Shown here: one piece after another, positions 43,167 through 49,409 of the stretch
Numbering within the stretch: position 1 is the stretch's first letter
Layout: every line of letters begins with the position of its first letter
NCBI GenBank assembly: GCA_031180665.1
Contig: JAPSLP010000002.1
Location: 186,001-250,000, forward strand
Length of the DNA stretch: 64,000 bases
Origin: Cupriavidus sp.
GTDB lineage: Bacteria > Pseudomonadota > Gammaproteobacteria > Burkholderiales > Burkholderiaceae
Direction of reading: 5' to 3'
Notes under the pieces: model-generated
The model's database searches: none
The model's input: only the letters and a program-made list of their open reading frames with translations
What the model was told of the DNA's origin: nothing
Position numbers and translations under genes: made by a program

Positions 43167-43325
43167 ATGACTCTAGGCACCATTCTCCTGATCGTGCTGA
43201 TCATCCTGTTGATTGGCGCACTGCCTTCGTGGCCCTACAGCAGCGGCTGGGGCTACTGGCCCAGCGGCGGGCTCGGCCTGATCCTGCTGATCGTGATCGC
43301 GCTGGTTGTCATGGGCAGGTTGTAG
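43167..43325 (+). CDS. DUF3309 small membrane protein
   Basis: A 52-residue protein from ATG 43167, preceded by AAAGGAG at ideal distance. The sequence has a hydrophobic helix (TLGTILLIVLIILLIGAL), a Trp/Tyr/Gly-rich middle (PSWPYSSGWGYWPSG) and a second helix (GLGLILLIVIALVVMGRL). This is the DUF3309 pattern, common and conserved in proteobacteria, with unknown function, often linked with stress-induced genes. A strong terminator follows 80 bases downstream. Confidence 0.88.
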   Translation: MTLGTILLIVLIILLIGALPSWPYSSGWGYWPSGGLGLILLIVIALVVMGRL

Positions 43326-43404
43326 CGCGTTGCGGCGCCCGCCGCAGCGGTACCGGTAGGCCTGCCCGCCGCCTTGTTTGGGGACAGGGGGCGACGGGAA
43401 GGTG

Positions 43405-43434
43405 AAAAGGCGGTCGAGAGACCGCCTTTTCTTA
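43405..43434. terminator. bidirectional Rho-independent terminator
   Basis: AAAAGGCGGTC (43405-43415), loop GAGA, then GACCGCCTTTT (43420-43430) form a perfect 11-base stem with a T-rich exit on the plus strand (CTTTTCTTATT) and A/T at both ends. It ends rightward transcription of the DUF3309 gene and may also end the leftward glycosyltransferase arm. Confidence 0.87.
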
Positions 43435-43480
43435 TTGGTCTGATTGGTGCGCCGGTATGCTGCGGTGGATGGCGCGAGCC

Positions 43481-43530
43481 GGTTGCCCTCTCCCCCGGCC
43501 CCTCTCGCGCACCGCGGGAGAGGAGAGCAA
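43481..43530. repeat. intergenic GC-rich repeat, copy 2 (inverted)
   Basis: GGTTGCCCTCTCCCCCGGCC followed by CCTCTCGCGCACCGCGGGAG forms a hairpin-capable element. It shares its first 16 bases with the reverse complement of the copy at 41900-41948. The pair thus brackets the dehydrogenase and DUF3309 genes in inverted orientation. Confidence 0.55.
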
Positions 43531-43551
43531 ACCGAGGCGGACCCGGTGCGC

Positions 43552-44340
43552 TCAGGCCGCGGGCTTCGTTCCCGCGCTGCCGCGCTCGCCCAGGCGCCGC
43601 AACGCCAGCATCGGCAGCCGCAGCAGGAAGCCGATCACCAGCCGGATATGCATCGAGGTCAGCAGGATGTTGTCGCGCACGTAGTGGAAGTGCGACACGC
43701 CGCCCTCGTCCTCGCGGAAATACCGCACCGGGGTATCGATGTTGATGGGACGCACGCCGCGCCAGCACAGCCGGATCGCGACCTCGGGGTCGAAGTCCAT
43801 GCGCCGCATCCAGCGGTTGCCCCGCATCACCGCGCACAGCGGCGCGATCGGATAGACGCGAAAGCCGTACAGCGAATCGCCGATGCCGGCCCACAGCGTC
43901 TCGAGGTCGGCGAAGACATTGCTCAGGCGCCGTCCGTAAACGCGTGCGCGCGGCGCGCTCTCGTCGAACACCGGCTTGCCCAGCACCATCGCGTCCGGAT
44001 TGCGGCGCGACAGCTCCAGCATCTTGCCGATCATCGCGGCCGGATGCTGGCCATCGGAATCCATCGTCAGCGCGTGCGTATAGCCCTCGGCGGCGGCCTG
44101 TTCCAGCCCGTGCAGCACGGCGGCGCCCTTGCCGCGGTTCTTCGGCAGCACCAGCACGCGCAGGCCGGGATCGGCCTCGGCCTGCTGCTGCAGCCATTCG
44201 GTGCTGCCATCGGTACTGCCGTCGACGACGACCCAGACCGGGTTCCATTGGTCTCGCGCCTCGCGCACGACCTCGCGCACCTTGGGGCCAGGGTTGTAGC
44301 TCGGGATGATCACCAGATGCGTGGTCGAACGTTCGGTCAT
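43552..44340 (-). CDS. family 2 glycosyltransferase of the polyene cluster
   Basis: A 262-residue GT2 enzyme. The fold begins HLVIIPSYNPGPKVREVVRE, with the nucleotide-binding [16 protein letters not shown], the metal motif LTMDSDGQHPAAMIGKMLEL, and a later GDSLYGFRVYPIAPLCAVMR; the C terminus is hydrophobic and basic. GT2 proteins of this kind occur in aryl polyene clusters and are thought to attach a sugar between polyene and lipid anchor. ATG 44340 (MTERSTTH) has GGAG nine bases upstream; ATG 44355 is also possible. The open frame upstream to 44550 is low in complexity. It is the last gene of the leftward arm, 160 bases after the reductase. Confidence 0.83.
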   Translation of the reverse strand: MTERSTTHLVIIPSYNPGPKVREVVREARDQWNPVWVVVDGSTDGSTEWLQQQAEADPGLRVLVLPKNRGKGAAVLHGLEQAAAEGYTHALTMDSDGQHPAAMIGKMLELSRRNPDAMVLGKPVFDESAPRARVYGRRLSNVFADLETLWAGIGDSLYGFRVYPIAPLCAVMRGNRWMRRMDFDPEVAIRLCWRGVRPINIDTPVRYFREDEGGVSHFHYVRDNILLTSMHIRLVIGFLLRLPMLALRRLGERGSAGTKPAA

Positions 44341-44447
44341 GCGGCCGTGCTCCATCAATGTGTTGTCCCTGGCCGGCGTGGCGCGCTCCGCGTCCGTCGG
44401 CCCCTGCCTGCGCACTGCTCCTTTCTCCTCGACGCTTGTGCCGTACG

Positions 44448-44496
44448 GTTGGTTCCTCGGTTCGTTCCCGGGTTCGTTCTCCGGTTCGTTCCTTTG
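44448..44496. repeat. short direct repeats before the glycosyltransferase gene
   Basis: Four copies of a GGTTCGTTC-like 9-11 base unit occur in a row (GGTTCCTC, GGTTCGTTCCCG, GGTTCGTTCTCC, GGTTCGTTCCTT). They fall in the 160-base gap between the reductase stop and the glycosyltransferase start. They could only be coding if the glycosyltransferase had a long Asn-Glu-Pro leader. Confidence 0.7.
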
Positions 44497-44500
44497 CGCG

Positions 44501-45271
44501 CTACCCGGTCGCCATGCCGCCGTTGATCGACAGCACCTGCCCGGTGACATAGCCGGCGGCCTCGGAGACCAGATAGGCCACCATCGCCGCCACCTCTTCC
44601 GGCTGGCCCGCGCGGCCCATCGGCACCAGCTCGCGGATCCGCTCGGGCGGAAAGGCCGGCTGCGCCATCGGCGAATCGACGATGCCCGGGGCCACCGCGT
44701 TGACCGTGACGCCGCGCGAAGCCATTTCGATCGCCAGCGAACGCGTGGCCGCGATCACGCCCGCCTTAGCTGCAGCATAGTTCACCTGACCGCGATTGCC
44801 GATCAGGCCTGCCACCGATGCGATATTGACGATGCGTCCCCAGCGGGTCCGCATCATCGGCATCAGCAGCGGCTGGGTCACGTTGAAGAAGCCATGCAGC
44901 GAGACATCGATGACGCGGCGCCATTGCTCGCGGGTCATGCCGACCATCGGCGCGTCGTCGTGGATGCCGGCGTTGTTGACCAGCACCTGCACCGGGCCCT
45001 CGGCGAGGATGCGCTGCAGGGCCTGCTCCGTGGCGCCGGCATCGGTCACGTCGAAGGCGATCGCCTCGGCCTCGCCGCCCGCGGCACGGATGCGTTCGGC
45101 CACCTGCTGCGCCTCGTCCAGGCGCCGGTTGGCATGGACCCAGACGCGGCAGCCGCCGGCGGCCAGGCTCTGGCAGATGGCCTGTCCGAGCGCGCCGCTG
45201 CCGCCGGTGACCAGAGCCAGCTTGCGGGCGGGCGCGGGCGCCGTCCGGGGCGTTCTGGGCGGGTGGGGCAT
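44501..45271 (-). CDS. 3-ketoacyl-ACP reductase (FabG-like, polyene cluster)
   Basis: A 256-residue short-chain dehydrogenase that reduces the ketoacyl-ACP formed in each polyene elongation round. The NADPH-binding loop is LALVTGGSGALGQAICQSL, the NNAG motif is in VLVNNAGIHDD, and the catalytic Ser-Tyr-Lys set is in IASVAGLIGNRGQVNYAAAK; the C terminus ends TGQVLSINGGMATG as in FabG. The start overlaps the ACP stop by one base, so the two are coupled. In known aryl polyene clusters this is the ApeQ function. Confidence 0.9.
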   Translation of the reverse strand: MPHPPRTPRTAPAPARKLALVTGGSGALGQAICQSLAAGGCRVWVHANRRLDEAQQVAERIRAAGGEAEAIAFDVTDAGATEQALQRILAEGPVQVLVNNAGIHDDAPMVGMTREQWRRVIDVSLHGFFNVTQPLLMPMMRTRWGRIVNIASVAGLIGNRGQVNYAAAKAGVIAATRSLAIEMASRGVTVNAVAPGIVDSPMAQPAFPPERIRELVPMGRAGQPEEVAAMVAYLVSEAAGYVTGQVLSINGGMATG

Positions 45272-45531
45272 CAGCGGGTACGGTTGGCGGCGGTGTAGGC
45301 CGCCAGGCTGCCCAGCGTGGCGAAAATGGTTTTGTTGTCCGGATTGTCCGAGCGCAACTCGAATCCGTACTTCTTGGAGATCAGGAGTGCAATTTCCAGC
45401 ACGTCGATCGAATCGAGGCCGAAGCCTTCGCCGTACAGCGGCGTATCGGCCGTGACCTGGTCCAGCGTCAGCTCGGTAATGTCCAGTTCGCCGAGAATCA
45501 TCCGGGCCAGTTCGATTTCGAGATCGGTCAT
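45271..45531 (-). CDS. acyl carrier protein (polyene cluster)
   Basis: An 86-residue acyl carrier protein. The phosphopantetheine attachment Ser is in the motif GEGFGLDSIDVLEIALLISK. The rest is acidic and helical, as usual for ACPs. It carries the growing polyene chain during synthesis. Aryl polyene clusters often have two ACP genes and their own phosphopantetheinyl transferase; only this one ACP and no transferase is in the window. It is the first gene of the leftward arm, divergent from the ligase. Confidence 0.93.
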   Translation of the reverse strand: MTDLEIELARMILGELDITELTLDQVTADTPLYGEGFGLDSIDVLEIALLISKKYGFELRSDNPDNKTIFATLGSLAAYTAANRTR

Positions 45532-45749
45532 TGTCGCTAAATGTAAGTTATGTCGTCGCGGCGGCGGCCGGGGCCGGCCCGGGGGTCTTGCAAAGCCGTG
45601 GGGTATACTGCGGCACCGCCTTCGGGCGCAATGCTACCAAGCCCTCCGGGTTCGCTCCACACGGGTGAAATTTGGTAACAACCTCGCCGCCACGGCGAGA
45701 AACGGAACCCCCACACTTCGGGTCTTCCAGCCATAGTCCCCAAAGATCG
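45532..45749. promoter_or_regulatory. divergent promoter region of the polyene cluster
   Basis: 218 non-coding bases between the leftward ACP and the rightward ligase gene. An extended TATACT hexamer (45604-45609, in GGGTATACTG) is a good rightward -10 candidate, but no clear -35 lies 16-18 bases before it. A palindromic AT-rich patch GTGAAATTTGGTAAC is at 45663-45677. Both arms should start here. Confidence 0.5.
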
Positions 45750-47414
45750 ATGACCGGATCGCTTCGCCGCCGGCGCGGGAGTGCCAAGCTGCCTCCCGAT
45801 GCCAGCCGAAGCGCCGACCGCGCCGCCATGCCAGTGTCCCGCATTCCGCGCCGATCGCGCCCACAGAATTTCGCCGCCCGCCCTGCCGGCGGTGCCAAGG
45901 CGAACCCGTCCGCCGGGACCCTGCCGCTGGTCGCGCATACCCGCGGCGACCAGATCGTCGCCTACCGGGACGGCGCCCCGGTCACCGTGGCGCGCTTTCT
46001 GGCCGACGTGCGCGACGTGGCATCCCGGCTGCCCGCCGGCCGCCACGTCTTCAATATGTGCGCGGACCGCTACCTCTTCACCGTGGGTCTATGCGCCAGC
46101 CTGCTCGCTGACAAGATCAGCCTGCTGCCGCCGGCGCACACCCCGGAGATGGTCCGGGAACTGGCCACGTTCGCGCCCGACACCTTCTGCCTGCACGACG
46201 GTCCCCGCTGCCATTGCAGCGCGGGTGACGCCAGCGGCGCCGGGCTGCCCGGCATGCGCGTGACCCTGCCAGCCGCGTCCGCGGATCGATCCGACGAGGC
46301 CCTTGCCGTGACGATCCCCCGGATCCCGGCCGATCGCACGCTCGCCTATCTGTTCACTTCGGGCTCGACCGGCCTGCCGATGCCACATCGCAAGAGCTGG
46401 GGCGCGATGGTACGCAATGCGCGCGCGGCAGCGGCCCGGCTGGGCATCGATGGGCTCTGCGGCGCGACGCTGGTCGGCACCGTGCCGGCGCAGCACATGT
46501 ACGGGCTCGAATGCACCGTGATGCTCGCGCTGCACGGTGGCGTGGCCCTGAGCGCGGCGCATCCCTTCTACCCCTACGACGTCGCCGCCGCGCTGGCGGC
46601 GGTGCCGTCGCCGCGCGTGCTGGTGGCCTCGCCGGTGCATCTGCGCACCCTGCAGCTCTCTCCGGTCGAGCTGCCGCCGCTGGCGCGGCTGCTGTCCGCG
46701 ACCGCGCCGCTGGCGCCGCGGCTGGCGCGTGACATCGAGGCGCGCACCGGCGCGCCGCTGCTGGAAATCTACGGCAGCACCGAGACCGGCCATATCGCCA
46801 CGCGCCGCACCGCCCACGATGCCGCCTGGCAGCTGCTGCCCGGCGTGGCGCTGCAACTCGAGCGCGCCCCGGGCGACGCCGCACCGGGCGCGCCCCTTGC
46901 CGATGGCGACGACGGCAACGATGGCGACGACGGTCCGGTCTGGCTGGCCAGCGGCGCCCATCTGGCCCAGCCGGTGGCGCTGAACGACGCGATCGAATTG
47001 CTCGACGCCCATCGCTTCCTGCTGCACGGCCGCAAGGCCGACCTGATCAAGATCGCCGGCAAGCGCACCTCGCTGGCCTATCTGAACCATCATCTGAACG
47101 CAATTCCGGGCGTGGTCGACGGCGTCTTCCATATGCCGCGCGGCGAGCCCGCCGGCGGGCTGGGCAAGGAGGCGCGCCTGACCGCGCTGGTGGTTGCGCC
47201 GGGTCTGAACGCGGCCGATATCGTGCAGGCGCTGCGCGCGCGCATCGATCCGGTGTTCCTGCCACGGCGCGTGTTCTTCGTCGACACGCTGCCGCGCAAC
47301 GCCACCGGCAAGCTGCCGCGCGACCTGCTCGAGCCACTGGTGGCGCGGCTGCAAGGCGGCCAGCCGGCTCGCCAGGGCGATCGTGCCCCCACCACCGTGC
47401 TCGGATCGGCATGA
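45750..47414 (+). CDS. AMP-dependent acyl-CoA/aryl-ACP ligase (polyene cluster)
   Basis: A ~554-residue adenylating enzyme that should load the aryl starter acid onto the ACP. The AMP-binding loop is YLFTSGSTGLPMPHRKSW, where Pro-Lys of the canonical loop is replaced by MPHRK. Other motifs are VGTVPAQHMYGLECTVMLAL, EIYGSTETGHIATRRT, LIKIAGKRTSLAYL and the C-terminal Lys in PRNATGKLPRDLL. An acidic loop DGDDGNDGDDG is an insertion. The N terminus is ambiguous: ATG 45750 and 45828 are both possible and the first ~45 residues are basic and low in complexity. Its stop overlaps the dehydratase start. Confidence 0.82.
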   Translation: MTGSLRRRRGSAKLPPDASRSADRAAMPVSRIPRRSRPQNFAARPAGGAKANPSAGTLPLVAHTRGDQIVAYRDGAPVTVARFLADVRDVASRLPAGRHVFNMCADRYLFTVGLCASLLADKISLLPPAHTPEMVRELATFAPDTFCLHDGPRCHCSAGDASGAGLPGMRVTLPAASADRSDEALAVTIPRIPADRTLAYLFTSGSTGLPMPHRKSWGAMVRNARAAAARLGIDGLCGATLVGTVPAQHMYGLECTVMLALHGGVALSAAHPFYPYDVAAALAAVPSPRVLVASPVHLRTLQLSPVELPPLARLLSATAPLAPRLARDIEARTGAPLLEIYGSTETGHIATRRTAHDAAWQLLPGVALQLERAPGDAAPGAPLADGDDGNDGDDGPVWLASGAHLAQPVALNDAIELLDAHRFLLHGRKADLIKIAGKRTSLAYLNHHLNAIPGVVDGVFHMPRGEPAGGLGKEARLTALVVAPGLNAADIVQALRARIDPVFLPRRVFFVDTLPRNATGKLPRDLLEPLVARLQGGQPARQGDRAPTTVLGSA

Positions 47415-47785
47415 ACAGCGCCGGCGTCTTCACCATCGAGGCCGGCCACCCGGCGCTGCCGGGGCACTTCCCCGGCCAGCCGATCGTGCCCGGCGTGGTG
47501 CTGCTCGACCATGCGGTGCTGCGCATCGCCGCCGCACTGGGGCGCGCGGCCCAGCCCTCTCGCCTTGCCTCGGTGAAGTTCCTGGCGACGGTGGCGCCGA
47601 ACGAGCCGGTCGCGGTCCGCTATGCCAGCGTCGCTCAGGACCAGGCCGGCGACCAGGCCAGCGACATCGCCGCCGGCAACGCCGATCACACCGTCCGCTT
47701 CGAGCTCGAAGGCGCGGGCCGCACCGTCGCCAGCGGCATGCTGACGCTGCCGGGCCTGGCCGGGCCGACCGACGCGGCGGTATGA
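47411..47785 (+). CDS. FabZ/ApeI-like 3-hydroxyacyl-ACP dehydratase
   Basis: A 124-residue hotdog-fold dehydratase. The active-site motif HPALPGHFPGQPIVPGVVLL matches FabZ/FabA with the His intact. It removes water from 3-hydroxyacyl-ACP to give the conjugated double bonds. This is the ApeI-type enzyme; the second, ApeP-like dehydratase is at the end of the arm. ATG 47411 overlaps the ligase stop as ATGA; the stop overlaps the acyltransferase start as ATGA. The end, GPTDAAV, is polar and disordered. Confidence 0.9.
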   Translation: MNSAGVFTIEAGHPALPGHFPGQPIVPGVVLLDHAVLRIAAALGRAAQPSRLASVKFLATVAPNEPVAVRYASVAQDQAGDQASDIAAGNADHTVRFELEGAGRTVASGMLTLPGLAGPTDAAV

Positions 47786-48735
47786 CGGCACCGGACAAGA
47801 GCCACGCGGCGCCGGCCGACGACTGGAGCAGCCAGCCCGAGCGCAGCCATTTGCGCCTGCTGCGCGCGATGCGCTGGCTGTCGCTGCGTCTGGGGCGGCG
47901 CGCCAGCCGCACGCTGCTGTGGCCGGTGGTCGCGGTCTATCTGCTGATCTCGCCGGGCGCGCGCCGCACGTCGCGCCAGTACCTGTCGCGCGCCCTCGGA
48001 CGCCCGGCTGGCCTGGCCGACGTGATGCGCCAGGGCTTCGCCTTCGCCTCGACCATCCACGACCGCGTCTATCTGCTGAACGGCCGCCTGGACCTGTTCG
48101 ATATCCGCGTCCACGGCGAACCGGCGATGCAGCAGGCCATCGCGCGCGGCGACGGCGCCTTTCTGTTCGGCGCCCATCTCGGCAGCTTCGAGGCGGTGCG
48201 CGCCGTCGGCCTGCGCTATCCGGCATTGCAGCTGGCCGTGATGATGTACCAGGACAATGCCAGCCGCCTCAACGAGGTGCTGGCGGCGATCAATCCCGCG
48301 GTGCGGCAGGACGTGATCGCGCTGGGCCGGCTCGACGCGATGCTGCAGGCGCGCGACTATCTGGAGCGCGGCTACCTGCTCGGCCTGCTGGCCGACCGCA
48401 CGCTGACCCGGCTCGCCACCGATCCGCCGCGGCACTGCGAATTCCTGGGCGCGCCGGCGCCCTTCGCCACCGGGCCGCTGCGGATGGCGGCGATGCTGCG
48501 CCGGCCGGTACTGTTCATGACCGGCCTGTATCGCGGCGGCAACCGCTACGACATCCATTTCGACACGATTGCCGACTTCTCGGCGACGCCGGCCGCCGAG
48601 CGCGAGGCCGCCATCGAGGCCGCGCTGCGCCGCTATGTCGAACTGCTGGAGCGGCATTGCCGGGCGGCGCCGTACAACTGGTTCAACTTCTACGATTTCT
48701 GGCAGGCGCCGGCGCGCACGCCTGCAAACACATGA
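47782..48735 (+). CDS. LpxL/HtrB-like lysophospholipid acyltransferase (polyene cluster)
   Basis: A 317-residue membrane-associated acyltransferase. The N-terminal part has a hydrophobic helix (SRTLLWPVVAVYLLISPGA). The active-site region is FLFGAHLGSFEAVRAVGLRY, the HxxxxE-like motif of LpxL (His with downstream Glu), and later GYLLGLLADRTLTR and APFATGPLRMAAMLRRPVLF, as in LpxL relatives. In aryl polyene clusters such enzymes anchor the polyene to a lipid headgroup. The open frame upstream to 47383 is a shadow. Coupled to the neighbours by ATGA at both ends. Confidence 0.87.
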   Translation: MTAPDKSHAAPADDWSSQPERSHLRLLRAMRWLSLRLGRRASRTLLWPVVAVYLLISPGARRTSRQYLSRALGRPAGLADVMRQGFAFASTIHDRVYLLNGRLDLFDIRVHGEPAMQQAIARGDGAFLFGAHLGSFEAVRAVGLRYPALQLAVMMYQDNASRLNEVLAAINPAVRQDVIALGRLDAMLQARDYLERGYLLGLLADRTLTRLATDPPRHCEFLGAPAPFATGPLRMAAMLRRPVLFMTGLYRGGNRYDIHFDTIADFSATPAAEREAAIEAALRRYVELLERHCRAAPYNWFNFYDFWQAPARTPANT

Positions 48736-49409
48736 TGCCGATCACCAGCAAAGTCGAACGCCTTCGCTTGCCTGTCCTGCGTCTCGCCCTTCGTGCGAGC
48801 GCGGCGTGCTGCCTGGCCCTGGCCTGCCTGTTGCCGCTGGCCGGCACCGCGGCCGCCGCCACCGCGTCCGCCGTGCCGGCCCCCGCCCGGGCCGACGCGG
48901 CCTGGAGCGTGGACCGGCTGATGGCGACGCTGGCGCGGCAGCCAGCGGGCAGCGCGCGCTTCGTTGAGAAGAAGTACATGGCAATGCTGGAGCGCCCGCT
49001 TGAATCGAGCGGCGAACTGCGCTTCGTCGCGCCCGACCGCCTGGAGAAGCGCACGCTGGCGCCCAAGCCCGAGACGCTGCTGGTGCAGGGCGACATGCTG
49101 ACGGTCGAGCGGGCGGGCCGCAAGACCACGATTCCGCTCGGCAACCATCCGGAGCTCGCCGGCTTCATCGAAAGCCTGCGCGGCACGCTGGCCGGCAACC
49201 GGCAGGCGCTGGAGCAGTATTACCGGCTCGCGCTGGAGGGCACCGCCAGACGGTGGACGCTGACACTGACGCCGTCCGACAGCCGCATGGCCGCGGCCAT
49301 TGCCAACATCCGCATCGACGGCGCCGGCGAGCGGCTCGAACGCGTCGAGATCCGCCAGGCCGACGGCGACCGCTCGGTGATGACCATCGTGCCGACCGGC
49401 GCCCGATGA
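48732..49409 (+). CDS. LolA-like outer-membrane lipoprotein carrier (polyene cluster)
   Basis: A 225-residue periplasmic protein of the LolA-related family. The signal peptide comprises a basic start and ALRASAACCLALACLLPLAG, then an Ala-rich cleavage region. The mature part has SARFVEKKYMAMLERPLESS and GELRFVAPDRLEKRTLAPKP, the strand pattern of LolA-like carriers, and LTLTPSDSRMAAAIANIRID. In polyene clusters it probably carries the hydrophobic product from the MMPL exporter to the outer membrane. ATG 48732 overlaps the previous stop; its own stop is inside the exporter start region. Confidence 0.87.
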   Translation: MMPITSKVERLRLPVLRLALRASAACCLALACLLPLAGTAAAATASAVPAPARADAAWSVDRLMATLARQPAGSARFVEKKYMAMLERPLESSGELRFVAPDRLEKRTLAPKPETLLVQGDMLTVERAGRKTTIPLGNHPELAGFIESLRGTLAGNRQALEQYYRLALEGTARRWTLTLTPSDSRMAAAIANIRIDGAGERLERVEIRQADGDRSVMTIVPTGAR

